A DNA stretch of 64,000 nucleotides from Ruminococcus albus AD2013 (GCF_000526775.1 NZ_JAGS01000001.1:2666001-2730000); one strand, 5' to 3'. Shown: positions 1 through 8,387, counted from the first letter of the stretch. The notes: generated by a model not told the origin, from the letters alone. Made by a program: numbers and translations.

Positions 1-492
1 TTAAAGCGCTGCAAGCAGACCGCAAGCATAATTTATCCCAACTGCTATACAGTAGAACTTCCCGAACTGCGTGAGATGGATTTCGGCAAATTTGAAAACA
101 AAAAAGCCGAGGAGCTTATGGATACTCCCGAATATAAGCAGTATATCAAGGGCGGACTTGACAATCCTCCTCCCGGGGGAGAATCCGCAAGAGATATGGT
201 GAACCGCTGTTATGAAGCTATAAAGATCATCATTTCCGATATGATGTATGAGGGGCTGACTTCTGCGGCAGTAGTCACACACGGCGGCATAATAATGAAT
301 ATGCTTAGCTGTTTCGGAGTACCCAAGCGCCGTCCTATGGATTATGCCTGTGATTTCGGCGAGGGCTTTGAAGTGCTTGTCACCGCTTCCATGTGGCAGA
401 GGTCGGAGGCATTCGAGGTGCTGGGAAGATATCCCGACCGCGACCCCGACGAAAACAACGGAAGCTTCTACGATGAGGAGGAAGGCGAATAA
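1..492 (+). CDS. Histidine phosphatase family protein, 5' truncated by window edge
   Basis: This is the C-terminal 163 residues of a phosphoglycerate-mutase-like (histidine phosphatase) protein; the frame is open to base 1, so the start lies outside. The word LREMDFG, with the family's conserved Glu, is near residue 23, and VVTHGGII carries the second catalytic His. The RHG motif that would carry the phosphorylated His lies upstream of the window. Family members remove phosphate from sugars, phosphoglycerate or alpha-ribazole phosphate, and this fragment does not reveal the substrate. The next gene starts 1 bp after its stop, which suggests co-transcription. Confidence 0.8.
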   Translation, partial: LKRCKQTASIIYPNCYTVELPELREMDFGKFENKKAEELMDTPEYKQYIKGGLDNPPPGGESARDMVNRCYEAIKIIISDMMYEGLTSAAVVTHGGIIMNMLSCFGVPKRRPMDYACDFGEGFEVLVTASMWQRSEAFEVLGRYPDRDPDENNGSFYDEEEGE

Positions 493-493
493 T

Positions 494-1405
494 TTGGATA
501 CTGCAAATGTATTGGATATCGAAAACGATATCGAAGAAGTTCCCATTTCACCTGATGACGATAATAAACCACTGTCGAACGCCGATATAAGGCACCGTGC
601 CACCCGAAGGATAGCCAGCCGAAGCGGCGACAGCATATCACTGATGATATACCAGTTCTCGATAATCGCGCTTATACTTCTCTGCGAAGCAACACTTTAT
701 CTTCTGCTGCGCAGTGTGGGATATACCTGGCTTTACAGCATAAAGGAGCTTATCTCATTCAGGGGAACGACATGGCTTTTCTGGATAAGCAAGACCATGT
801 TTGAATTCACGCTGGTATCGCCTTTTTTCAGTCTGGTAAGAAGACTTTACCTTGATATAGCCATGGGGAACGATCTCTCAGAAACCAGGAAATATGTTGC
901 GGCACATTCCGTTAAGTATTACAGCAGCTCTTTCTATGCGGCATTCATACAGCTGGTATTAAAGCTGATAGCTATATCACCCGCACTTATCACGGCATAC
1001 AGCGCCCGCTACTGGATACAGGTAATAAGGCTCAGCGAACTGACCTCGGGAGCACTGCTTTCGCTGATGGCATCCCTCAGCATGACGGCGGTCTGGCTGT
1101 TCCTTGCGATACGTTATTATATATCCCTGGCCCTTGCGCCCTATATCATGGCGCTGAACCCCCGTTCAAACGTCTACGATGCCTGCGACCTTTCTATAAG
1201 GCTGATGGACGGCAAGCACGGTCGCTATATGTCGTTCATGGCTCATTTCATAAAGTTTATCCCCGCCATGCTGCTGGTCTATCCGTATCTGGCGATATAT
1301 CCTTATTTCAAGGTCAGCTATTCCTTGTTCGTCCGCGAGCTTCTCGGGGACAGAAATCAGGATAAGCTGCCGGGTATGATAAAAAGATGGAAGAAATATA
1401 TGTAA
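494..1405 (+). CDS. Integral membrane protein of unknown function
   Basis: A protein of about 303 residues with an acidic cytoplasmic N-terminus (about 50 residues) and several hydrophobic segments, for example around YQFSIIALILLCEATLYLLL and LVLKLIAISPALITAY. I prefer the TTG start at 494: GGAAGG lies 8 bp upstream, and earlier in-frame starts lie inside the phosphatase gene. The family is not recognised with confidence; it resembles small predicted integral membrane proteins of Firmicutes. Its 3' end overlaps the pseudouridine synthase gene by 19 bp, so the two are probably translationally coupled. Confidence 0.65.
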   Translation: MDTANVLDIENDIEEVPISPDDDNKPLSNADIRHRATRRIASRSGDSISLMIYQFSIIALILLCEATLYLLLRSVGYTWLYSIKELISFRGTTWLFWISKTMFEFTLVSPFFSLVRRLYLDIAMGNDLSETRKYVAAHSVKYYSSSFYAAFIQLVLKLIAISPALITAYSARYWIQVIRLSELTSGALLSLMASLSMTAVWLFLAIRYYISLALAPYIMALNPRSNVYDACDLSIRLMDGKHGRYMSFMAHFIKFIPAMLLVYPYLAIYPYFKVSYSLFVRELLGDRNQDKLPGMIKRWKKYM

Positions 1406-2217
1406 GAACACTTACCGTCACGCAGGAGGAAAACGGCGCGACGGTAAAGGATATACTCCGCGGCAGAGGCTTTTCACGCCGTCTGCTGACAAGGCTGAAA
1501 AACTCTCAGGGGATATGCCTTGACGGCGAGAAAGTGAGAGTGACAGTCCGCGCATCCGCAGGGCAGAAAATAACAGTCACCGAACCTGCCCAGACTGTCC
1601 CAGACCCTAATCCCCTGCTTGAAGTCCCCGTGCTTTATGAAGACGGGGACGTTATAGTTTTTGACAAGCCCGCGGATATGCCCGTCCACGAATCCATTAA
1701 TCACCGAGGCGATACCCTTGCCAACTTTTTTGCACACCGCTGCAAAGGGCTGACATTCCGCACCGTCAACCGCCTTGACCGAGATACCGCAGGCTGTGTC
1801 TGCGTGGCAAAAACTCGCTATGCCGCAAATGCCCTATCAGGCAGCATAAGCAAGGTATACTGCGGACTGATACCGCCTACAAAACTCAGCGGCGGACGAG
1901 TATGCGCACCTATCGCAAGAGAACGCGAATCCGTTATACTGCGCTGTGTCAGGGAGGACGGCAAATATTCAGCCACCTGCTGGCAGGTCATCGAAAGGCG
2001 TGAAAACTCAGCACTGTGCAAATTTCTGCTTGAAACAGGACGAACCCACCAGATAAGGGTGCACATGGCACATATCGGTCTGCCGCTGATAGGCGATGAG
2101 ATGTACGGCGGCGACTGTTCGGAAAGAAAAGGACAGGCACTCATGTGCAGTGAGATAAGCTTCATATCGCCCGAAAGCGGAGAAAGAGTCACCGTAAGAT
2201 CAAACAGAAGGCTCTGA
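1387..2217 (+). CDS. RluA-family RNA pseudouridine synthase
   Basis: This 276-residue protein should isomerise specific uridines in ribosomal or transfer RNA to pseudouridine. Residues 1-65 resemble an S4 RNA-binding domain (FSRRLLTRLKNSQGICLDGEKV). The catalytic domain follows, with the family signature VNRLDRDTAG around residue 120, whose first Asp in RLD is the catalytic residue in RluA-type enzymes. The late element TGRTHQIRVHMAHIGLPLIGD is also typical. The target site cannot be assigned. It overlaps the preceding membrane-protein gene and precedes aroK by 47 bp. Confidence 0.88.
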   Translation: MEEIYVRTLTVTQEENGATVKDILRGRGFSRRLLTRLKNSQGICLDGEKVRVTVRASAGQKITVTEPAQTVPDPNPLLEVPVLYEDGDVIVFDKPADMPVHESINHRGDTLANFFAHRCKGLTFRTVNRLDRDTAGCVCVAKTRYAANALSGSISKVYCGLIPPTKLSGGRVCAPIARERESVILRCVREDGKYSATCWQVIERRENSALCKFLLETGRTHQIRVHMAHIGLPLIGDEMYGGDCSERKGQALMCSEISFISPESGERVTVRSNRRL

Positions 2218-2264
2218 TATCTTCAATACCCATTCATTAAATATATTCCCCCGGAGGTCATATA

Positions 2265-2804
2265 ATGAAACCAATATTTTTGTGCGGCTTTATGGGCTGC
2301 GGTAAAAGCACTGTCGGAAAGATACTTGCAAAACGGCTGAAATGCCGCTGTATCGACCTTGACGACTATATCGAAGAGCAGGAGGGCATGACTATCCCCG
2401 AGATATTCGAGCAGAAAGGCGAACCCTATTTCAGGGAAAAAGAAACCGAAGCCCTGGCGGCTTTCGGTGATATCGGCGGAGTCGTCGCAACAGGCGGCGG
2501 AGCGCTCTTATCCGATAAAAACGGCGAGACTGCAAAAAAATCGGGTATGGCTGTTTTTATCGATACCGATTTTAATGTCTGCTACGACCGAATAAAGGAC
2601 GACCCTCACCGCCCAATAGCCGCCAGTTCCACCCGCGAACAGCTCAAAGCGCGTTATGACGACAGAAAGCCGAAATATCAGGCACATTCCCACTTTACAG
2701 TATCAGGCGGCTACCCTCCCCTTGTCATAGCAGTGAAAATAGAGCGTATGTACAATAAATTCATTAACGGCACAATGCCGATTCGGGAGGAAGATGATGG
2801 ATAA
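2265..2804 (+). CDS. aroK: Shikimate kinase
   Basis: This 179-residue protein phosphorylates shikimate to shikimate 3-phosphate in the chorismate pathway for aromatic amino acids. The Walker A loop GFMGCGKSTVGK is at residues 8-19. The substrate-binding Asp is in CIDLDDYIEE, the Arg in PYFREKE, and the glycine-rich GGVVATGGGALL corresponds to the family GGG motif. GGAGG lies 9 bp before the ATG. The 3' end overlaps the trmK-like gene by 11 bp, so the two are likely co-translated. Length is normal for the family. Confidence 0.93.
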   Translation: MKPIFLCGFMGCGKSTVGKILAKRLKCRCIDLDDYIEEQEGMTIPEIFEQKGEPYFREKETEALAAFGDIGGVVATGGGALLSDKNGETAKKSGMAVFIDTDFNVCYDRIKDDPHRPIAASSTREQLKARYDDRKPKYQAHSHFTVSGGYPPLVIAVKIERMYNKFINGTMPIREEDDG

Positions 2805-3471
2805 ACGTCTGCTGACCTGTGTATCGCTGTGCAAAGGGCGCGTTATAGCCGATATCGGAACCGACCACGGATATCTCCCCTGCTATATGGCGGCTGAGGG
2901 TCTGTGCGATAAAGCCTATGCCTGCGACGTTGCTGAGAAGCCCCTTGAAAGTGCCGCGGCACATATCACCGAGAACGGTCTTGAAAGCAAAGTCACACCC
3001 ATACTTTCCTGCGGGCTTGAAAAAGTCCCTAATGACGGGCTTACAGATATTGTCATTGCGGGCATGGGGGGCGAACTGATAGTACGCATACTTGAAGACT
3101 GTCAGTGGCTGACATCTGCCAAACCCGCCATAAACCTGGTTCTTCAGCCCATGACAAAATGGGATACCCTCCGTGAATGGCTCTATTCAAACGGATTCGA
3201 GATCACAGCCGAAAAGCCCTGCATCAGCGGACGTTTCGTATACTCCGTAATGCAGGCGGTCTATACAGGCAAAACGCCCGAATATCCCTGTGACCTGAGA
3301 TATCTTTTCTGCGGAAGAGTAAAAGCATCAGAGAATGACGGAAAAGAATACCTGCAAAGGCAGGCAGTTCGTCTTGAAGCCTGTGCAAAAGGAAAACAGG
3401 CTTCGGGAGACAGCGATACAGCAGGCGAAATGCTTGCACTTTCCAAAACGCTGCAAGCGGAATGCGAATAG
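2794..3471 (+). CDS. trmK: tRNA (adenine(22)-N1)-methyltransferase family protein
   Basis: This 225-residue protein fits the TrmK family, SAM-dependent enzymes that methylate N1 of adenine 22 in tRNA. Visible elements are the opening RLLTCVSLC, the SAM-binding loop ADIGTDHGYLPCY near residues 23-35, the helix-2 acidic stretch YACDVAEKPLESA, and the family-typical DIVIAGMGGELI and LVLQPMTKWDTLREWL. It overlaps aroK and is followed 20 bp later by the acetyltransferase gene. Two tandem ATG codons are possible starts. Confidence 0.85.
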   Translation: MMDKRLLTCVSLCKGRVIADIGTDHGYLPCYMAAEGLCDKAYACDVAEKPLESAAAHITENGLESKVTPILSCGLEKVPNDGLTDIVIAGMGGELIVRILEDCQWLTSAKPAINLVLQPMTKWDTLREWLYSNGFEITAEKPCISGRFVYSVMQAVYTGKTPEYPCDLRYLFCGRVKASENDGKEYLQRQAVRLEACAKGKQASGDSDTAGEMLALSKTLQAECE

Positions 3472-3491
3472 ATTTCAAAAGGAGCGATCGC

Positions 3492-4130
3492 ATGAAAAAC
3501 GGAATCATCCCCGATCCCAACGTTCTTCACCCCATAAAGGGCTACGATAAAGAGATCTACATAAAACCCGCGGTCACTTCAAAAAATATCATCGTCGGTG
3601 ATTTTTCCTACATCGCCGACAGCGATTTTGAAAGCCATGTCACCCACCATTATGAATGGCTTGGGGACAAGCTGATAATCGGGAAATTCTGCCAGATAGC
3701 GGCAGGGGTGGAATTCGTCATGAACGGTGCTAACCACCAGATGAATTCGGTATCTACTTTCCCGTTTTATACCTTAGAAGGCTGGGATATGACACCTCCC
3801 GCCACCGAAGACCTTCCGCTTAAAGGCGATACCGTCATCGGCAACGATGTATGGATAGGGCAGAACGCAGTGATACTCCCCGGCGTACACATAGGCGACG
3901 GAGCGATAATAGGCGCGAACAGCGTTGTGGGCAGCGATGTTGAGCCCTATACCATCGTAGCGGGCGACCCCGCAAAGGTACTGCGCAAGCGTTTCGATGA
4001 TGAACTCATCGGCTTGCTGCTTGCTTACAGATGGTGGGATAAATCCATCGAAGAGATCAACGTGCTTATCCCTCTGCTGACATCAAGCGATATCGAAAAA
4101 GTCAGGACGATCCTCAAAGAAACGTTATAA
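3492..4130 (+). CDS. Hexapeptide-repeat acetyltransferase, XAT (CatB/Vat-like) class
   Basis: This 212-residue protein has the left-handed beta-helix hexapeptide pattern (VIGNDVWIGQNAVILPGVHIG) followed by IVAGDPAKVLRKRF, typical of xenobiotic acetyltransferases that use acetyl-CoA on hydroxyl groups of drugs such as chloramphenicol or streptogramin A. The catalytic His region is probably ANHQMN near residue 83. The ATG at 3492 is chosen because GGAG lies 7 bp before it. The sequence alone does not show whether it confers resistance; many chromosomal members have unknown natural substrates. Confidence 0.8.
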   Translation: MKNGIIPDPNVLHPIKGYDKEIYIKPAVTSKNIIVGDFSYIADSDFESHVTHHYEWLGDKLIIGKFCQIAAGVEFVMNGANHQMNSVSTFPFYTLEGWDMTPPATEDLPLKGDTVIGNDVWIGQNAVILPGVHIGDGAIIGANSVVGSDVEPYTIVAGDPAKVLRKRFDDELIGLLLAYRWWDKSIEEINVLIPLLTSSDIEKVRTILKETL

Positions 4131-4174
4131 TAGTTACCGAATTATAAAAAGGCTGAAAATTTTCGATTTGCCTA

Positions 4175-4203
4175 TTGACAATTCTGCCGTAGAGTGCTAT
4201 AAT
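4175..4203 (+). promoter_or_regulatory. Sigma-A promoter for tRNA-Pro
   Basis: TTGACA at 4175-4180, a 17-bp spacer, and TATAAT at 4198-4203: a perfect housekeeping promoter 30 bp before tRNA-Pro. Confidence 0.85.
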
Positions 4204-4232
4204 ATTAAAGCTGCACGAAACACGGCGCAGAA

Positions 4233-4306
4233 CGAGACGTAACTCAGTTTGGTAGAGTGCTTGCTTTGGGAGCAAGATGCCGCAGGTTCGAATCCTGTCG
4301 TCTCGA
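4233..4306 (+). tRNA. tRNA-Pro (anticodon TGG)
   Basis: The cloverleaf is clear: acceptor strands CGAGACG and CGTCTCG, anticodon stem CTTGC/GCAAG with loop TTTGGGA, and T-loop TTCGAAT. The anticodon is TGG. The CCA end is not encoded. Confidence 0.93.
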
Positions 4307-4359
4307 TCTTCACAACAAAAAGCCAAATGTGAATAATTTGAAAACATTAAAAATTCCTA

Positions 4360-4388
4360 TTGACATCGAGCGAAAGTTGTGATATAAT
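4360..4388 (+). promoter_or_regulatory. Sigma-A promoter for tRNA-Thr/tRNA-Tyr
   Basis: TTGACA at 4360-4365, a 17-bp spacer and TATAAT at 4383-4388. It should drive the tRNA-Thr and tRNA-Tyr genes together. Confidence 0.85.
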
Positions 4389-4441
4389 AATTAAGTCGTC
4401 AGGAGAGAGACGGCGCCACGGAATACCGTTAATGATAATTA

Positions 4442-4517
4442 GCTGGTGTAGCTCAGTTGGTAGAGCAGCTGATTTGTAATCAGCAGGTCGGGGGTTCAAG
4501 TCCGTCCACCAGCTCCA
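4442..4517 (+). tRNA. tRNA-Thr (anticodon TGT)
   Basis: Acceptor GCTGGTG pairs with CACCAGC, followed by discriminator T and an encoded CCA. Anticodon stem GCTGA/TCAGC encloses loop TTTGTAA, giving anticodon TGT. Confidence 0.94.
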
Positions 4518-4553
4518 GTTACATTCATTCGGGAAATATTCCGGGTGAATTAT

Positions 4554-4638
4554 GGGAGAATTCCCGAGCGGCCAAAGGGGGCAGACTGTAAATCTGTTGC
4601 TTCTAGCTTCGATGGTTCGAATCCATCTTCTCCCACCA
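4554..4638 (+). tRNA. tRNA-Tyr (anticodon GTA)
   Basis: Acceptor GGGAGAA pairs with TTCTCCC, then A and an encoded CCA. Anticodon stem GCAGA/TCTGT encloses CTGTAAA, giving anticodon GTA. A long variable arm is present, as expected for bacterial tRNA-Tyr. Confidence 0.93.
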
Positions 4639-4639
4639 G

Positions 4640-4672
4640 AAACGTCTTGCAGGAAACTGTAAGACGTTTTTC
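4640..4672 (+). terminator. Rho-independent terminator after the tRNAs
   Basis: A 9-bp stem (AAACGTCTT/AAGACGTTT) is followed by a T-rich run directly after tRNA-Tyr. Confidence 0.8.
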
Positions 4673-4684
4673 TTTTGTATATAC

Positions 4685-4722
4685 GACCTGTCATGCGTTT
4701 CTGTATGGCAGGTCTTTATTTT
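4685..4722 (+). terminator. Second hairpin terminator
   Basis: Stem GACCTGTCAT/ATGGCAGGTC (one G-T pair) followed by TTTATTTTTT. It is a back-up terminator for the tRNA unit. Confidence 0.6.
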
Positions 4723-4832
4723 TTAGGACTTCCCTTTCAAAAATAAAATACGCCAAAAATTCCCTGTAATATCACAGCAGTATTAGCGTACAATATAATC
4801 GCAAGCCCGAATAAAACAAAAGGAGAAACAAA

Positions 4833-5021
4833 ATGAAAGGTGTAACAACTCAGCAGGGTAGAGAAACTCTCAACAAGTTCAAGATGGAGGCAGCAAACGA
4901 AGTTGGCGTAAACCTCAAGCAGGGCTACAACGGCGATCTGACTTCCAGAGAAGCAGGTTCCGTCGGCGGCCAGATGGTCAAAAAGATGATCGATGCCTAC
5001 AAGACAGGCAGCAAGCAGTAA
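4833..5021 (+). CDS. Alpha/beta-type small acid-soluble spore protein
   Basis: This 62-residue protein matches the alpha/beta SASP family, which coats DNA in dormant Bacillus and Clostridium spores and protects it from UV damage. The family words are visible: LNKFKMEAANEVGV (with the Glu of the GPR protease site) and YNGDLTSREAGSVGGQMVKKMI. GGAG lies upstream of the ATG. Ruminococcus is normally described as non-spore-forming, so retention of this gene is notable; it may serve another DNA-binding role or be an ancestral remnant. No other sporulation gene is in the window. Confidence 0.88.
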   Translation: MKGVTTQQGRETLNKFKMEAANEVGVNLKQGYNGDLTSREAGSVGGQMVKKMIDAYKTGSKQ

Positions 5022-5080
5022 GATCTGCTCCGCCCGACGCGGGCGGATACATAAAGCCGCGCAATTCATTACACAACAAA

Positions 5081-5120
5081 AACGGATAGCCCGCTTGTTG
5101 CAGACGGCTATCCGTTCTGG
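5081..5120 (-). terminator. Terminator hairpin of GH11 copy 1
   Basis: Stem AACGGATAGCC/GGCTATCCGTT just beyond the stop of the minus-strand GH11 gene. Nearly the same hairpin recurs at 8554-8587 and 12913-12955. Confidence 0.7.
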
Positions 5121-5149
5121 TTTATAAAATTATTTTGCCGATGGAACTA

Positions 5150-6202
5150 TCACTCTACAGTAAAAGTCACAGCGTTTTTGATAGCATTTGCTGTATCCCA
5201 TTTGTCGTTAACTCTGGCTGCGATAGCTACTTTGTAGGTCTTGCCAAGGGTGAGGTTCTTGGGAGTAGTATATTCTGTATCGGTGATATTCTCCTCCTGA
5301 ACTCTCCACTTGCCTGCCAGATAAACAGCTACGCCGTAACTGTCAGCACCATTTACAGCGTCCCAAGTAAATCTCATCTGCTTGTACTGGCTGTCATATT
5401 CCATCTGTATGTTCTTAACGTAATCATCTTTATGATGTCCGCAGTCACAGATGCCTTGATACATATTCATAGAAACTTCAGCCTGACCATCGCTCTCCCA
5501 ACCTTCAACGCTGAAAGAAATATCGTACAGGTTACCAACCTTCATGCCCAGGTCCTCCCAAGCCTTGAAGTGATCGGAAACGCTTATGGTGCCCTTGGTT
5601 CTCGTGTTCTGACGTATGCTTATATACTGTGTGAAACCCTTATTGCCTTCGATGGTATAGGCATTTCTTGAAATTGTGTAAACCTTGTATTCACCGCCGT
5701 CGATATTTACGGAACCCTTATACTCTGCAGAAGGATCCTGTGCAATAGACCAGTTCTTCCAGTCTTCAATGATGTAGTACTCTACCAGAGGATTCTGCGC
5801 CCAGCCGTATATACCGATCCTGGAATTACCGGATGAACCTGCACACCAGTCGCATTCATAGTCACAGTAGAAATTACCATAGTCCTTGTAAGTCTTGGGA
5901 TTATTCAGACCCCAGCGAAGGCCACGATTAGCAATGAAGTTTCCGCTCGTGTTGTTAGGACCACACTTCCACTGTGCGCGGAAACCACCGTCATTTTCGT
6001 GCAGTGTCATTGTAGAAGAATTATTGGTATCTGCCTGCCAGATCTCATGGTGGTAGTCGTTGTACCAGCCAACTTCCTGTGTGTGTGAAGGGCTCGTAGT
6101 GAGCGTCTTGGCTGCAGATGCAGTAACTGATGATATAATAGGTGAAACCATCAGCACACCGGCAGCAAGAGCGCCTAAAACACGTTTTGAAACATTTTTC
6201 AT
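5150..6202 (-). CDS. GH11 endo-xylanase with C-terminal CBM37 (copy 1)
   Basis: A secreted 350-residue enzyme expected to cut internal beta-1,4 bonds of xylan. A signal peptide occupies about residues 1-31. The GH11 domain spans about 40-250, with the nucleophile Glu141 in PLVEYYI and the acid/base Glu233 in VEGWES. Residues 262-350 form the CBM37-like module (YGVAVYLAGKW, PKNLTLGKTYKVAIAA), thought in R. albus to bind several polysaccharides and the cell surface. A GGAG lies 9 bp before the ATG. It is a paralogue of the gene at 8621-9679. Several extra Cys residues (FYCDYECDWC) are unusual for GH11. Confidence 0.9.
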   Translation of the reverse strand: MKNVSKRVLGALAAGVLMVSPIISSVTASAAKTLTTSPSHTQEVGWYNDYHHEIWQADTNNSSTMTLHENDGGFRAQWKCGPNNTSGNFIANRGLRWGLNNPKTYKDYGNFYCDYECDWCAGSSGNSRIGIYGWAQNPLVEYYIIEDWKNWSIAQDPSAEYKGSVNIDGGEYKVYTISRNAYTIEGNKGFTQYISIRQNTRTKGTISVSDHFKAWEDLGMKVGNLYDISFSVEGWESDGQAEVSMNMYQGICDCGHHKDDYVKNIQMEYDSQYKQMRFTWDAVNGADSYGVAVYLAGKWRVQEENITDTEYTTPKNLTLGKTYKVAIAARVNDKWDTANAIKNAVTFTVE

Positions 6203-6254
6203 AAGCTATTTCTCCTCGCTTTCAAAAAGATTAAAACTATAAATAGATACTTAA

Positions 6255-6284
6255 ATGATACAGCACATTGACCCTTTTGTTCAA
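6255..6284 (-). promoter_or_regulatory. Putative promoter of GH11 copy 1
   Basis: On the minus strand TTGAAC, an 18-bp spacer and TATCAT lie about 55 bp before the start codon. The -10 box and most of the spacer are retained in copy 2, where the -35 reads TTGAGC. Confidence 0.5.
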
Positions 6285-6717
6285 ATGTTAATTTCCGTAT
6301 CATTTGATTATATTTTATAATTTTTTAGTAATTGGTTCTAATCAAATTTTGCTTATTATCATTTTGGTGATACCATAAATTGCGATTTTTCACTTTTCAG
6401 ACATCAACTATTTACTTTTAAAATTATAATTATCTCAAATCTATTAATCATTTTAAAGATAAGCATCCAAAGTGCAAAAGCCGAGAATTGCGCAATTCTA
6501 CAGGATCGATAGCATAGAAAATGTATATTCACAAGCTGGGATTCGTCTGACATTAATGCAATTTTTTGTCATAAATTCAACATTTTTCACGCTAATATTG
6601 AGAAGTTTAAAATCGTACATCATACACAAAGTATCAGTTGATCATCCGTCGCTTGTAATTTTCACCGACTTCTTACTCCCTATCATACAACCATGTATAT
6701 TGTTTTTAAATTATATA

Positions 6718-7102
6718 TAGGCTCAGTGATATTGAAGCACTTATTGAACATTTTACTCATATTTGTAACATTGCTTGTATCAGTATTTGAAAGGTCAAAA
6801 GAAGTACAATGGGTAAAACCTGTAAACAGATAGCTGCTGTCCTCGGTGAAAACTGTTCCGGCTTCGGCAGAGACCGATTTTATTTTGCCTTGAAGTCGTT
6901 GCTGAATCCTCTGAAAACATTAAGGTCTAGCTTACCTTTGAGTGTAAATGAACCCGTAGTTTCATCAAAAGAATAACAATCTGCCTCAACCTCAGCTGCC
7001 CGCGCTGTTATGACCTGCGAAATAACAGGCGCACCGTAGCTGACAACACCTGCTGTCATACAAAGCGACATTACTACTGCTAAAACTTTTTTTCATCTTC
7101 AT
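6718..7102 (-). pseudogene. Decayed 5' fragment of a BspA-like surface protein gene
   Basis: The fragment encodes, in shifting frames, the same opening as the intact gene at 10508-12745 (LMSLCMTAGVVSYGAPVI-like signal peptide, CYSFDE, then TDTSNVTNMSKMF). An extra A in the A-run after the start codon causes the first frameshift, and another shift near 6890 is followed by loss of the rest. The 5' leader (CTCCCGATCAATAATGTTGG) also resembles the intact copy, so this is a broken duplicate and not a chance match. Confidence 0.75.
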
Positions 7103-7207
7103 AATTTTTACCTCCCGATCAATAATGTTGGATAATGCTAATATATCTATAAAATACAGAATGATTATAACACGTTTGATATGCCGAGTTAAACATGATA
7201 TACAAGC

Positions 7208-7243
7208 AATGCCCCGAAGTGTTTTAAAACGCTTCGGGGCATA
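7208..7243 (-). terminator. Terminator of the M15 peptidase gene
   Basis: Stem GCCCCGAAG/CTTCGGGGC with an internal TTTTAAAA loop. A near-identical hairpin follows the paralogue at 39201-39236. Confidence 0.7.
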
Positions 7244-7306
7244 ATATATTCGCATTTGTTTTAAGGGTAGGTTTTTTCAACTGACTGAAACACTTCTACG
7301 GAGTGC

Positions 7307-8197
7307 TTACCATCTGGGTTTATAATTTTTGAAAGTAGGAATATTGTTATCTCCGTTTCTTTCATCACCGAACCAGTGACCGTTTGAATAGTTGCTGGTA
7401 GTACGTACATCAAGGTGAATTGCAGTGCTATCGATTATACCGATGCCAGTGAAGCCGATCTGCTCTGCTTCCCACGCAACCCTTGAAGAAGCGATCTGAT
7501 AGCCGTTCTTGTCGTAGCAAATAACATCTGCTGCAATACCGAGAGTATGTGCATCATTTCTGTAGCCGCCTACTGCAACGGAACAATCAGGATCACGATA
7601 ACCGGAGGTTACGATGATCTTTGAGCAGTTCAGTCTGGAATAGAGGGATTCCAGCTTGTTAATGAGATCCTGGCTGATAGTGTGGGTCGCACCGCAGCGC
7701 TTGCAGGCAAACTCACTTGAGTGGAAATGCGCAGAAAGCTGTCCGTTTACAGGCTTTACTGTTGCAGAACGAAGTACTGACTTCATCTTTGAACGAGAAG
7801 CAGGGCCAAAATAACCATCTACTGCTAAACCATACTTTCTCTGGAATGCTAAAACTGCTGTCTTTGTTGCATTACCAAAAGCACCATCAACATCTAATTT
7901 AGAAGTAGAAAGACGAGAACCGTTTCTATCGCCATTAACAATAAGGTTATTGATCGCACACTGAAGCCACTTTACATCATCGCCCCTGCTGCCATTTGAG
8001 AGAGTACGGCTTGGCTCTGAATGACTCTGATAGTTTGTGCTGTATGTTGCTGCACTTGCTACGATCGAATTACCGAATATAGCAGTTCCTATCGTGGTGC
8101 TGCCTATTGCAGGAGCGGATAACGAGAGAATGCAGCTTGCTGCTGTCAGGGTGGTGATTACCTTTTTCTTTGCGCTTGTGATTGTTGTGTTTTTCAT
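7307..8197 (-). CDS. Secreted M15-type peptidase with peptidoglycan-binding domain
   Basis: This 296-residue protein has a signal peptide (about 1-49), a peptidoglycan-binding-1 domain (about 65-140; GDDVKWLQCAINNL, VDGAFGNATKTAVLAFQ), and a zinc D,D-/L,D-carboxypeptidase-like M15 domain (about 155-285). Metal ligands are visible in HTLGIAAD and IHLDV, and SGYRDPDCS is typical. Such enzymes cut peptide cross-links in cell walls. A paralogue at 39304-40323 shares the signal peptide and M15 domain but carries a lectin domain instead. The promoter carries a LytTR-type tandem site shared with the RiPP operon, so a role in attacking or remodelling walls at high density is inferred. Confidence 0.87.
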   Translation of the reverse strand: MKNTTITSAKKKVITTLTAASCILSLSAPAIGSTTIGTAIFGNSIVASAATYSTNYQSHSEPSRTLSNGSRGDDVKWLQCAINNLIVNGDRNGSRLSTSKLDVDGAFGNATKTAVLAFQRKYGLAVDGYFGPASRSKMKSVLRSATVKPVNGQLSAHFHSSEFACKRCGATHTISQDLINKLESLYSRLNCSKIIVTSGYRDPDCSVAVGGYRNDAHTLGIAADVICYDKNGYQIASSRVAWEAEQIGFTGIGIIDSTAIHLDVRTTSNYSNGHWFGDERNGDNNIPTFKNYKPRW

Positions 8198-8302
8198 TTT
8201 AGTTTCTTCCTTTCAGTTTTAAATTACCTTAATTTATTCCGAAATGCCGTTGACAGAATTCTTTATTTTGTTTATCGCATCTCGTTGTTTGACTGTACTT
8301 GA

Positions 8303-8371
8303 AGTATAGCACTTACGGTCAAGAAAGTCTGCTTTTTGAGAGTCATCAGTGTAAAAATCGGAGTGAATGGT
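8303..8371 (-). promoter_or_regulatory. LytTR-type regulated promoter of the M15/PG-binding gene
   Basis: On the minus strand: half-site ACCATTCAC (8363-8371), 12 bp, degenerate half-site ACTGATGAC (8342-8350), 33 bp, then -10 box TATACT (8303-8308). No good -35 box is present, as expected for an activator-dependent promoter. The arrangement is identical at 40427-40495 and 28927-28995. Confidence 0.65.
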
Positions 8372-8387
8372 ATATACAGCATATAAT

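Larger units (their letters stand above)
5052..6640. repeat. Direct segmental duplication, copy 1 (GH11 gene with flanks)
   Basis: About 1.59 kb containing terminator, GH11-CBM37 gene, promoter and about 360 bp of upstream sequence. It is closely matched by copy 2 at 8525-10117 in the same orientation. Similarity begins at the words AAAGCCGC(G/A)CAATTCATTACAC and fades after the word ACACAAAGTAT in copy 1. Confidence 0.85.

Noticed and set aside
3492..4130. Calling the hexapeptide acetyltransferase an antibiotic resistance gene
   Set aside because: The family is right but nothing in the sequence shows drug specificity.
4114..4694. Open frames on the minus strand across the tRNA region and a plus-strand frame at 4545-4769
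   Set aside because: They are translations of tRNA genes and terminators (for example WWTDLNPRPADYKSA from tRNA-Thr) and lack ribosome sites.
5022..5050. GC-rich inverted repeat CCGCCC/GGGCGG after the SASP gene
   Set aside because: It can form a hairpin but has no T-tail; not enough to call a terminator or a regulatory RNA.
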